The notes beneath the pieces were generated by a model, which worked only from the letters and a program-made list of their open reading frames with translations, searched no databases and was not told the DNA's origin. 53,760 nt of DNA from an uncultured Eubacterium sp. (GTDB taxonomy: Bacteria; Bacillota; Clostridia; Lachnospirales; Lachnospiraceae), in contig CAJFUA010000016.1 of NCBI GenBank assembly GCA_904420085.1, forward strand, positions 1 to 53,760. The letters run 5' to 3'. The translations under genes and the position numbers were made by a program. This document shows positions 9,778-17,483 of this stretch, in pieces. How positions within the stretch are numbered: the first letter of the stretch is position 1; the number at the start of each line of letters is the position of its first letter.

Positions 9778-10722
9778 GTGAAAAAATATTGTTTTGGAGT
9801 AGATGTAGGTGGAACCACCGTAAAAATCGGGTTTTTAAAGACAGACGGAACCATGTTGGATAAGTGGGAAATAAAAACCAATACGGAAAATGCAGGGGAA
9901 TTGATTTTGGAAGATATCTGCAAAGCGCTGGATGAAAAATTAGCCGAAGCCGAAATCGGCTTCGAAGAAATCGAAGGCGTGGGAATCGGGCTTCCGGGAC
10001 CGGTACTTTCCGATGGCACGGTGTTAAAATGTGTCAACCTTGGCTGGGGTGTTTTCAATGTGGAAGAGAAAATGTCCCAAATGTTTCATGGCGTGAAAAT
10101 CAAGGCGGGAAATGATGCCAATGTGGCGGCTCTTGGAGAAAACTGGAAAGGCGGCGGTAAGAATTATCATGACATTGTGATGATTACACTTGGAACAGGC
10201 GTCGGCGGCGGAGTAATTATTGACAATAAAATTCTGACCGGATATAACGGCGGCGCAGGAGAAATCGGGCATATGCATATGAATGACCAGGAGACGGAAG
10301 TCTGTGGTTGTGGTAAAAAAGGCTGCCTGGAGCAGTACGCATCAGCCACCGGCGTGGTAAGACTGGCAAAAAGATTTATGGAAAAAGATAAAAATACGAA
10401 GATGACAGAGTTGGGAGATGAAATTACGGCAAAGGATGTGTTTGATCTTGCAAAAGAAGGAGATGCCGGAGCGGAAGCGGTAGTTTGTCAGATGGCAGAC
10501 TATCTTGGCAGGGCAATGTCCCATATTGCGGCAGTTGTAAATCCTCAGGCATTTATTATCGGAGGCGGTGTAAGCAAGGCAGGACAGTACCTGATTGACG
10601 CAGTGAAAAGTACATACCAAAAGACATGTTTCTCGGCCTGCAGTGAAGCGAAAGTGCATTTGGCAGAATTGGGAAATGATGCAGGAATGTATGGTGCCGC
10701 GGCGTTGGTTGTAGGAGAATAA
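9778..10722 (+). CDS. glcK: ROK-family glucokinase
   Basis: Phosphorylates glucose to glucose 6-phosphate with ATP. 314 residues from GTG 9778. The ATG at 9763 is in frame, but its own bases form the GGAGG ribosome binding site (9765-9769) for the GTG, so GTG is the better start. The N-terminal ATP-binding motif is DVGGTTVKIG. The ROK signature appears as GEIGHM followed by the zinc-binding CGCGKKGCLEQ. The sugar-contacting GNDANVAALGE is intact. The context with hprK and crh fits a role in glycolytic flux and carbon control. Substrate specificity among hexoses is inferred from the family. Confidence 0.9.
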   Translation: MKKYCFGVDVGGTTVKIGFLKTDGTMLDKWEIKTNTENAGELILEDICKALDEKLAEAEIGFEEIEGVGIGLPGPVLSDGTVLKCVNLGWGVFNVEEKMSQMFHGVKIKAGNDANVAALGENWKGGGKNYHDIVMITLGTGVGGGVIIDNKILTGYNGGAGEIGHMHMNDQETEVCGCGKKGCLEQYASATGVVRLAKRFMEKDKNTKMTELGDEITAKDVFDLAKEGDAGAEAVVCQMADYLGRAMSHIAAVVNPQAFIIGGGVSKAGQYLIDAVKSTYQKTCFSACSEAKVHLAELGNDAGMYGAAALVVGE

Positions 10723-10810
10723 CGCTGAAAGTCCGGGCAGAATGCGTGGGAAGGATTTATTGGGGCAGAAAAATGATATGGAATGACAGGGAAAGAGAGA
10801 GTTAGGAATT

Positions 10811-11701
10811 GTGTTTGAGAAATTAAAGAGTATTGTCGGCGAAGATTATATAAAGAAAAATGAGTCCATGGCAAAACATTGTACGTTCCGGTGTGGCGGA
10901 GAGGCTGAAATCTATGTGGTACCGGGGTCTGTGGAAGAAGTGGTGCAGGTAATCAAAACCTGCAGGGAACAAGGTTATCCCTATATGGTTCTGGGAAACG
11001 GCAGCAATGTTTTGGTAAGAGATGAGGGCTATCACGGAGCGGTCATTGAGATAAATAACAGAATCAGCACCATTGATGTAGTGGGCGAAGAAATCATTGC
11101 AGACGCCGGAGCAAAACTTTCAGCGGTGGCGATGGCCGCCTATGAAAATGATTTGGCGGGATTTGAGTTTGCCCATGGCATTCCCGGAAACGTGGGCGGC
11201 GCCGTGGTGATGAATGCAGGCGCTTATGGCGGCGAGATGAAGGATGTTCTCAAATGGGTGAAGGTACTGAATCATGAGGGTGCAATTCAGACGCTTCAGG
11301 CAGATGAGTTAGAACTGGGATACCGCACCAGCGTAATTGCAAAGAAATCCATGGTGGTTCTTCAGATGTGTATTGAGTTACAGATAGGAAGCGCCGGGGA
11401 AATCGGAGAAATCATGCAGATTTTTATGCAGAGAAGAAAGATGAAACAGCCTTTGGAATACCCAAGTGCAGGAAGTACGTTTAAACGTCCTACAGGTTAT
11501 TATGCGGGAAAACTGATTGAGGATGCGGGACTGCGTGGATATCGTGTGGGCGGTGCCATGGTTTCTGAAAAACACTGCGGTTTTGTGATTAACTATGATA
11601 ATGCCACTGCCACAGAAGTCTTACAGTTGATTGAGGATGTAAAGATAAGGGTGAAAGAACACTCCGGTGTGGAACTGGAGCCGGAAGTAAGGATTATATA
11701 G
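10811..11701 (+). CDS. murB: UDP-N-acetylenolpyruvoylglucosamine reductase
   Basis: FAD- and NADPH-dependent second step of UDP-MurNAc synthesis for peptidoglycan. 296 residues. The FAD-binding region has the motifs LGNGSNVLVRD (about 57-67) and HGIPGNVGGAVVMNAGAYGGE. The type II MurB C-terminal features follow: YPSAGSTFKRP containing the catalytic Ser, and KHCGFVINYDNATA. The start is GTG 10811, with a weak TAGGAA upstream; the next in-frame Met would remove conserved sequence. The gap to rapZ is only nine bases. murA lies elsewhere in the window (41.6 kb). Confidence 0.95.
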   Translation: MFEKLKSIVGEDYIKKNESMAKHCTFRCGGEAEIYVVPGSVEEVVQVIKTCREQGYPYMVLGNGSNVLVRDEGYHGAVIEINNRISTIDVVGEEIIADAGAKLSAVAMAAYENDLAGFEFAHGIPGNVGGAVVMNAGAYGGEMKDVLKWVKVLNHEGAIQTLQADELELGYRTSVIAKKSMVVLQMCIELQIGSAGEIGEIMQIFMQRRKMKQPLEYPSAGSTFKRPTGYYAGKLIEDAGLRGYRVGGAMVSEKHCGFVINYDNATATEVLQLIEDVKIRVKEHSGVELEPEVRII

Positions 11702-11710
11702 GAGTATATT

Positions 11711-12571
11711 ATGCGTTTTGTGATTGTCACAGGAATGTCAGGAGCAGGAAAGATTACGGCATTGAAAATATTTGAAGATAACGGATACTACTGTGTGGAT
11801 AATCTTCCCATTCCTTTGATTGAAAGTTTTGCAGACCTGTTGTTTGCCCAGACCAGTGAGAAAAATAAAGTTGCCATTGGCGTGGATATCCGCAGTGGCG
11901 AAAATCTGGATAAAATAGACGACGTTCTTTCCCGGATGAAAGCAAAGGAACAAAATTTTGAAATATTATTTTTAGACAGCAATAACAACACGCTGATTAA
12001 GCGGTTTAAGGAAACCAGACGAAGTCATCCCATGGGAGATGCGGACAGTGTGGAGAATGAAATTGAGGCGGAGCGGAAAAAGTTATCTTATTTACGCCGC
12101 CATGCAGATTACATTATTGATACCAGCAATCTCCTTGTCCGGGATTTAAGGGCAGAAATAGAAAAAATTTTTGTGATGAATCGGGATTACCGGAATCTTT
12201 TTGTGACGATTATGTCTTTTGGTTTTAAATACGGAGTGCCGGCGGACTGTGATTTGGTGTTTGATGTCAGGTTTCTGCCTAATCCCTATTATGTGCCGGA
12301 ATTAAAGCATAAAACGGGAGAGCAGCAGGAAGTTCAGGATTTTGTATTGAAATCGCCGGTTTCCACGGAATTTTTATCCAAATTAATTGATATGATCAGG
12401 TTTCTTATTCCCAATTACATAGATGAAGGAAAAAGTCAACTGGTGATTGGAATCGGATGTACAGGAGGTCATCACAGATCCGTGACGGTGGCAAAGGAAC
12501 TGCACCGGCAGCTGGACAAGGCGGATGCGAATTACGGCATTCGAATTACCCACAGGGATATATTAAGATAG
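11711..12571 (+). CDS. rapZ: RapZ/YvcJ-family RNase adapter and nucleotide-binding protein with altered Walker A
   Basis: 286 residues. RapZ in E. coli guides RNase E to the GlmZ small RNA and so controls glucosamine 6-phosphate synthesis; YvcJ of Bacillus is a nucleotide-binding homologue. The family hallmark DNGYYCVDNLP is present, as are the C-terminal GCTGGHHRSV and the ADYIIDTSN segment. The Walker A reads GMSGAGKITAL: the Ser/Thr normally following Lys is Ile (codon ATT at 11753-11755), while the rest is intact. That residue usually coordinates Mg2+, so nucleotide hydrolysis may be impaired or assisted by the next Thr. It sits between murB and whiA as in many Firmicutes, but without the usual yvcK/glmR neighbour. 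Confidence 0.93.
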   Translation: MRFVIVTGMSGAGKITALKIFEDNGYYCVDNLPIPLIESFADLLFAQTSEKNKVAIGVDIRSGENLDKIDDVLSRMKAKEQNFEILFLDSNNNTLIKRFKETRRSHPMGDADSVENEIEAERKKLSYLRRHADYIIDTSNLLVRDLRAEIEKIFVMNRDYRNLFVTIMSFGFKYGVPADCDLVFDVRFLPNPYYVPELKHKTGEQQEVQDFVLKSPVSTEFLSKLIDMIRFLIPNYIDEGKSQLVIGIGCTGGHHRSVTVAKELHRQLDKADANYGIRITHRDILR

Positions 12572-12612
12572 GGATATTGACCATAAATATATTGTAGTAG
12601 AAAGAAGAATTT

Positions 12613-13557
12613 ATGAGTTTTTCAGGGAAAGTAAAAAAAGAACTGGCGGAACATATAAGCAATGCGAGCCACTGCAGAATTGCAGAGCTTGCGGCGCTTA
12701 TTTCTATGTGCGGCAGTGTAATGATAGATAAGGATAATCAGTATTCAATCCGTGTCCGGACAGAGACGGAACCTACGGCCATGAAAGTAAAGAAGCTGTT
12801 GTGGAAAACATTTCATACGGACGCAGAAATTACCATAAGAAAGAATGCATATTCCCGTATCGGAAAGACATATACTTTAACCGTGAGGGACAATCAGAAA
12901 GCCATAAAAATTTTGCAGGCCACAAAATTAATGAATGATGCCGGAGAAATCGAGGAGAATTTTTCTATTACCAACAACATTGTAATCATGAAAGACTGCT
13001 GTAAGAGAGCCTTTATCAGAGGGGCGTTTATGGCGGCAGGTTCTGTCAGCGACCCGAATAAATCTTACCACCTGGAAATTAAGTGTAACAGCAGAAAAAA
13101 AGCGGAACAACTGATAAAATTGTTGAAAAATTATGATATTGATGGAAAAATGGTTGCAAGAAAAGGTGGTTATGTGGTATATATCAAGGAAGGCGAAGGC
13201 ATAGTAGATGTTTTAAATGTCATGGAAGCCCATGTATCCCTGATGGAAATGGAAAATATCCGTATTCTGAAAGGGATGAGTAATTATTACAACAGACAAG
13301 TCAACTGCGAAACAGCCAACATAAAAAAGACTGTAGCCACTTCGGTGAGGCAGATAGAGGATATTAATTATATTATAAAAAAGAAAGGTATCAGTTATCT
13401 TCCGGAAAAGCTACAGGATATAGCGCTGGTTCGCATCGATAATCCGGATGCATCATTGCAGGAGTTAGGTGAGATGTTAAATCCACCCCTTGGAAAATCA
13501 GGTGTAAACCACAGGCTTAGAAAGATTTGTCAGATTGCAGATGATTTAAAGGGATAA
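12613..13557 (+). CDS. whiA: WhiA-type DNA-binding regulator
   Basis: 314 residues. WhiA combines an N-terminal LAGLIDADG-homing-endonuclease-like fold with a C-terminal helix-turn-helix; in actinobacteria it controls sporulation septation, in Bacillus it affects division and chromosome segregation. Visible landmarks are the N-terminal SFSGKVKKELA, the middle CCKRAFIRGAFMAAGSVSDP, and the C-terminal helix-turn-helix region with SLQELGEMLNPPLGKSGVNHR, the family's most conserved block. The start ATG has only a weak AGAAGAA upstream. It sits between rapZ and crh, the order also seen in Bacillus yvcJ-yvcK-yvcL-crh but with yvcK absent. Confidence 0.95.
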   Translation: MSFSGKVKKELAEHISNASHCRIAELAALISMCGSVMIDKDNQYSIRVRTETEPTAMKVKKLLWKTFHTDAEITIRKNAYSRIGKTYTLTVRDNQKAIKILQATKLMNDAGEIEENFSITNNIVIMKDCCKRAFIRGAFMAAGSVSDPNKSYHLEIKCNSRKKAEQLIKLLKNYDIDGKMVARKGGYVVYIKEGEGIVDVLNVMEAHVSLMEMENIRILKGMSNYYNRQVNCETANIKKTVATSVRQIEDINYIIKKKGISYLPEKLQDIALVRIDNPDASLQELGEMLNPPLGKSGVNHRLRKICQIADDLKG

Positions 13558-13578
13558 CCTTAAGGAGGAGAAAAGGAA

Positions 13579-13833
13579 ATGACAACAAGAGACGTAACAA
13601 TCCAATTAAAAAAAGGCGTTGAAGTTAGTCCGGTAGCAAAATGTGTACAGGTTGCGAGCCAGTTTAAAAGTAAAATTTATGTGGAACGCGAGACAAAAAA
13701 AGTAAATGCAAAGAGTATTATGGGAATGATGGCGCTGGGAATTGTTCCGGGGCAGACAGTGAAGATTTCTGCGGAGGGAGAAGATGAGGCGCAGGCTTTG
13801 GACAGCATAGAAAAATATTTAGGAAATCAGTAA
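13579..13833 (+). CDS. crh: Crh-type HPr-like protein lacking His15
   Basis: 84 residues, a full HPr fold. Aligned to Bacillus HPr, the phosphocarrier loop GIHARPA is replaced by GVEVSPV, so position 15 is Glu instead of His and Arg17 is Ser. It cannot accept phosphate from enzyme I. The regulatory site is intact: NAKSIMGMMALGI places Ser at residue 46. The protein therefore looks like a dedicated co-regulator for CcpA, phosphorylated by HprK, as Crh is in Bacillus (which has Gln15). AAGGAGGAG precedes the ATG. It ends the hprK-to-crh run and is followed by a strong terminator. A canonical PTS HPr must be encoded elsewhere if this organism uses the PTS. Confidence 0.88.
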   Translation: MTTRDVTIQLKKGVEVSPVAKCVQVASQFKSKIYVERETKKVNAKSIMGMMALGIVPGQTVKISAEGEDEAQALDSIEKYLGNQ

Positions 13834-13844
13834 TTGGTTTCATT

Positions 13845-13884
13845 TATAGAAGGTAAGGCTAATGGTCTTACCTTCTATATTTTT
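13845..13884 (+). terminator. Intrinsic terminator after crh
   Basis: TATAGAAGGTAAG pairs with CTTACCTTCTATA around a nine-base loop, followed by TTTTT. Confidence 0.92.
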
Positions 13885-13900
13885 GTGGCAAAAGCACTTT

Positions 13901-13929
13901 TTGCAATCATTGGAAAAATATAGTAAAAT
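13901..13929 (+). promoter_or_regulatory. Putative promoter for the membrane protein gene at 14.0 kb
   Basis: TTGCAA (13901-13906), 17-bp spacer, TAAAAT (13924-13929), placed between the crh terminator and the next start codon. Confidence 0.55.
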
Positions 13930-14012
13930 AGAATTATTCTACGAGTGCGGAGCTGGATTGTTACAGGATATTCTGTAACTTCAGAAAAAAATTAGAAAAG
14001 AGGGACAGGTGA

Positions 14013-14624
14013 ATGAGTAAACCGAAAGAAATGATGATGGTTGTGTTATGTATGTTGTCTGAATTAGGACTGTTTTATCAGTTCTACAGACCAATTTATT
14101 TCTTGGAAACCGATATTATCGAAAAGGGAATGGTTTCATGGACCATACCAAGGGTTATTATACTGATAGCCATGGCTGCCATGTTTTTATTTACCATATC
14201 TTTTATAAAAGGAAATGCAAATGGGTTACTTGCCCTGTCCTATGCAATATTTCTTTTATATTTTGTATTGGTTCTCTTAATCATATTTTCTCAAAAGAAG
14301 CAGTTTCATCAAACTTTATCCAATGAATATTTAGACACAAATTTAATTGTGTATCTGGTTACTGCCATTGTGGCAATCGTTACACTGATATTGCTTATTT
14401 TAAGAGAATTGGGAGGCATCAGGGTTATACCGAATATGTCTTCTCTGCTATTATTAGTCATACTGGGACAGTTTGTGACACATGGTCTGGTTATGGGAGA
14501 AGGAAATATATTTATTTCAAAAAATTCCCTGTTTTGCGGTATATGCAGTGTGATACCTTATTGTACAATTTATATTTTTGAAAAACGTATTTTAGAGCCT
14601 GTATTAACAGGTCAGAGACAGTAA
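14013..14624 (+). CDS. Hypothetical integral membrane protein
   Basis: 203 residues with about six hydrophobic segments (near 7-25, 42-62, 68-92, 108-130, 138-157 and 168-185) separated by short polar loops. I recognise no family motif. GAGGGACAGGTG precedes the ATG. Positive residues near the ends suggest cytoplasmic termini. It stands alone between two transcription units, with its own predicted promoter, upstream of the secreted GH64 gene; no functional link can be read from the sequence. The 196 bases that follow (14625-14820) hold a short hairpin TGCCTCTTATGGCA, A/T tracts and the ribosome binding site of the next gene, and nothing I could assign to a known riboswitch. Confidence 0.75.
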   Translation: MSKPKEMMMVVLCMLSELGLFYQFYRPIYFLETDIIEKGMVSWTIPRVIILIAMAAMFLFTISFIKGNANGLLALSYAIFLLYFVLVLLIIFSQKKQFHQTLSNEYLDTNLIVYLVTAIVAIVTLILLILRELGGIRVIPNMSSLLLLVILGQFVTHGLVMGEGNIFISKNSLFCGICSVIPYCTIYIFEKRILEPVLTGQRQ

Positions 14625-14820
14625 AAAAGAGATGCCTCTTATGGCAAACTAAAAAATGCGTACCTGACTAAAAAAATAACGAAAAATAGTTTTATGAAAA
14701 AATGTACTTTTTATAAAAAATCACTTCTTTTTTTAAAAAAAAATATTATGTATAACAAATAAAGTAACAGGTGAAACACCAAGTGTGGAACGGAAAAATT
14801 TTTAAAAATAGGAGGATTTT

Positions 14821-17295
14821 ATGAAAAGAAAATTTTTCAGGCAGATGTTAGCTTCAATACTGGCAGTTGCTCTTTTGGTAACCGGGATGAGTGTGATGAA
14901 AACACAGGAAACAAAGGCAGCCACAACATTGGGCAGTGCGGCAGATTACACGGTAACAGCAGAAGAGGTTTCAGCAAGTTTGACAAAGTTGACGTTCACT
15001 GCCGCAAATTATGCGTCATATGTCATTGTTCATTATAAAGTCAATGACGGTGACCAGCAGAATATAGGTATGAACGGCAGTGACAAATTGTTTGAGATTA
15101 ATATTGACGGACTTAATAAGGGCGACAGAATCACATGCTCTTTTACATATAATAAAGGCGGACTTCAATATGATTCCGCAGAGATGACTTATGTAACCGG
15201 ACAGCAGACCGGTACGAACACAAGTATTCCGGCACCTTTCGGTCTGGTAGTAAACAGTCCGAGAAACAATGCAGTCAGCGTTGTATGGGGACGGGGAGAT
15301 ATTGATTTATACAATGTTTATGTTGATAATACCGTTGTAGCCCACGGCGTAGGCTGCGGATATTACGAATTTGATAATGTCGCTTCAGGAAACCATACGG
15401 TAAGCGTTACAACTGTTTCAGGTTCAAGCGAATCGGCAAAAACATCACTGGATGTAACCGTGTCCGGTCAGTCGGAGGTACAGGCAACTACAAAGCCGGA
15501 GACCGGTGTTGTGTACATTTATCAGGATATTAATTATGGCGGAAGAGTAGCAGCATTCAATGAAGGAAGATATAACCTTGCAGCTTTGGAAGCAAAAGGA
15601 TTCCGAAACGACGACCTTTCTTCACTGAAAGTACAGAGCGGTTATGAGGCAGTGCTTTATGCTGATGACAATTTCCAGGGGGAATCAAGAACCATTACAG
15701 AAGATACTTCATGGATCGGATTAGACTTTAATGATGTAATGTCATCCATGATTGTGCAGAAAAAAACAGAACCTGCCACAACTCAGCCGACTACGCAGAC
15801 AACCACGCAGGCTTCTGATGTTGACAAAAATCTTGCAAAGCCGTTTGGCATGGTAGTAAGCAATCCGTCAGCCGGAACCATCGGTGTTGTTTGGGGCAGA
15901 GGAGACATTGATTCATACAATGTATATATTGACGGAACAAAAGTAGCGTCAAAAGTAGGATGTGCATACTATACATATTCAGGATATGGAGCAGGAAACC
16001 ATACGGTGGGAATTGCTACCGTTTCAGGTAATAAAGAGTCGGAACAGACAACCATGACAGTCAATGTGGCAACAGGCGGACAGCAGCAGACAACACAGGC
16101 TGCAACACAGCCGACCACACAACAGACAACGGTCAATACAGATATCGGAACAGAGATACCACAGCTTAGAACAGATATTCCTGTCAGAAGCGACAGAATG
16201 TTCTTACAGTTGAATAACAAGACTAACGGCAAGTATAAAGACAGTGAAATTTACTGGACGGTTATCGGAAGGGATAAAGACCATCAGATCTGCTATCTGG
16301 ATGCACAGGGAAATTTAATTAAGGCAAGCACGGCGTTAAATACAGTGGAAAAGAATGGCAGAAAATGCGCGGATATAGCCCACTCCTTAGCGGAAGCAAG
16401 TTATGTATATCTGCCGGACATTGAATCCGGAAGAATGTACTTGAGTTATGGAGAACCGGTTTACATAACATTCAACATTGACGGAGACGGAAATGTAGGA
16501 TATGCCGGACCGGATTTGAATAATCCGACAGACCCGAACAGTGACGTATTATTTGAATTTGCAGAGTTCACAGTTACAAATAAAGAATACTGGGGAAATA
16601 CAACCAGAGTTGACTTCTTCAGCTTCCCGGTTGTAACCAGATTAGTAGGTCAGGGTGGATATGACAACAGACCGGGCGACTATGATGTTTATGATAAAAC
16701 TGTGGGTGACATTGGAACAAGAGATGAAATCTTTGCAGCATACAAGGCATCTGCACCGTCTATCTGGCAGACGCTGGTAAATGATGACAGAATCATGGCT
16801 CCATGTAAGAGTACCTTTAATGAAGGACAGATATATGGCAATTACTTTGATGCATATATTAATGAATTCTGGAACAAATATTCCAATGAGACACTGGTAT
16901 TCCAGTGTGATGCCGGAACATTCCGGGGAAGAGTAAACGGCGACCACATGACCTTTACAAAGGATGGAGACGGTGGAACATATACGGTTTACAAACCGAC
17001 TACACAGGATGTATTGGAAGGAAAAGGAAACTTCAACAGAGGAAACTCCACAGAACTGGTTATCGAGGCACAGCTTTGTGCGGCATTTAACAGAGGTGTG
17101 GCTACCGACCCTGCAAATTACCAGAATCCAAGTGCATATTATAAGAACAGCACTTATAATTATTACTCAGCATTCTTACATCAGCATTCAGTAAACAATT
17201 TAGCTTACGGATTCTGTTATGATGATGTAAATGACCAGAGTACACTTCTTCACTATACAAATCCTACAGCACTTGTGTTGGATTTGAAGTGGTAA
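14821..17295 (+). CDS. Secreted multimodular GH64 beta-1,3-glucanase
   Basis: 824 residues. Signal peptide 1-33 (cleavage after TKA). Modules in order: a CBM56-like beta-1,3-glucan-binding domain (about 38-128, ending SFTYNKGGLQYDSAEMTYV); an FN3-like module (about 138-212); a beta/gamma-crystallin domain (about 226-315, with VYIYQDINYGGR and LYADDNFQGE); a Thr-rich linker; a second FN3-like module (about 338-410) closely repeating the first (VVWGRGDIDxYNVY in both); a TTQ-rich linker; and a C-terminal GH64 catalytic domain (about 445-824). The latter shows the FEFAEF and TRVDFFSFPV segments carrying the likely catalytic Glu and Asp. GH64 enzymes release laminaripentaose-type products from beta-1,3-glucan. 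AGGAGG precedes the ATG. Assigned by motif recognition; the N-terminal CBM call is less certain than the GH64 call. Confidence 0.85.
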   Translation: MKRKFFRQMLASILAVALLVTGMSVMKTQETKAATTLGSAADYTVTAEEVSASLTKLTFTAANYASYVIVHYKVNDGDQQNIGMNGSDKLFEINIDGLNKGDRITCSFTYNKGGLQYDSAEMTYVTGQQTGTNTSIPAPFGLVVNSPRNNAVSVVWGRGDIDLYNVYVDNTVVAHGVGCGYYEFDNVASGNHTVSVTTVSGSSESAKTSLDVTVSGQSEVQATTKPETGVVYIYQDINYGGRVAAFNEGRYNLAALEAKGFRNDDLSSLKVQSGYEAVLYADDNFQGESRTITEDTSWIGLDFNDVMSSMIVQKKTEPATTQPTTQTTTQASDVDKNLAKPFGMVVSNPSAGTIGVVWGRGDIDSYNVYIDGTKVASKVGCAYYTYSGYGAGNHTVGIATVSGNKESEQTTMTVNVATGGQQQTTQAATQPTTQQTTVNTDIGTEIPQLRTDIPVRSDRMFLQLNNKTNGKYKDSEIYWTVIGRDKDHQICYLDAQGNLIKASTALNTVEKNGRKCADIAHSLAEASYVYLPDIESGRMYLSYGEPVYITFNIDGDGNVGYAGPDLNNPTDPNSDVLFEFAEFTVTNKEYWGNTTRVDFFSFPVVTRLVGQGGYDNRPGDYDVYDKTVGDIGTRDEIFAAYKASAPSIWQTLVNDDRIMAPCKSTFNEGQIYGNYFDAYINEFWNKYSNETLVFQCDAGTFRGRVNGDHMTFTKDGDGGTYTVYKPTTQDVLEGKGNFNRGNSTELVIEAQLCAAFNRGVATDPANYQNPSAYYKNSTYNYYSAFLHQHSVNNLAYGFCYDDVNDQSTLLHYTNPTALVLDLKW

Positions 17296-17347
17296 GCAAA
17301 TAAAAGATAAAGTAATTTTCTAAGTTTTTCTCTATATATTTTAATGG

Positions 17348-17388
17348 GAATGCCCCAAAAGTTAAGAACTTTTGCGGGCATTCTTTTT
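17348..17388 (+). terminator. Intrinsic terminator after the GH64 gene
   Basis: GAATGCCC pairs with GGGCATTC and an inner AAAAGTT/AACTTTT extends the stem; TTTTT follows. Confidence 0.9.
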
Positions 17389-17406
17389 CTTACAAATCCA
17401 CATTTT

Positions 17407-17449
17407 ACAAAGAGAGTCTGCTTGCGAACTCTTTGTTCTATGTTATACT
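17407..17449 (+). promoter_or_regulatory. dnaE promoter embedded in an inverted repeat
   Basis: TTGCGA (17422-17427), 16-bp spacer, TATACT (17444-17449). A perfect 8-bp inverted repeat, ACAAAGAG (17407-17414) and CTCTTTGT (17429-17436), flanks the -35 box. It could be an operator or a chance hairpin. Confidence 0.55.
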
Positions 17450-17483
17450 ATATAAATATGATGAAGTTATCAGGAGGCAGATT

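Noticed and set aside
14625-14820. Riboswitch before the GH64 gene
   Set aside because: A GGCAAAC stretch and two small hairpins recall the c-di-GMP-I motif, but the GACGCAAAGC core is missing and pairing is poor.
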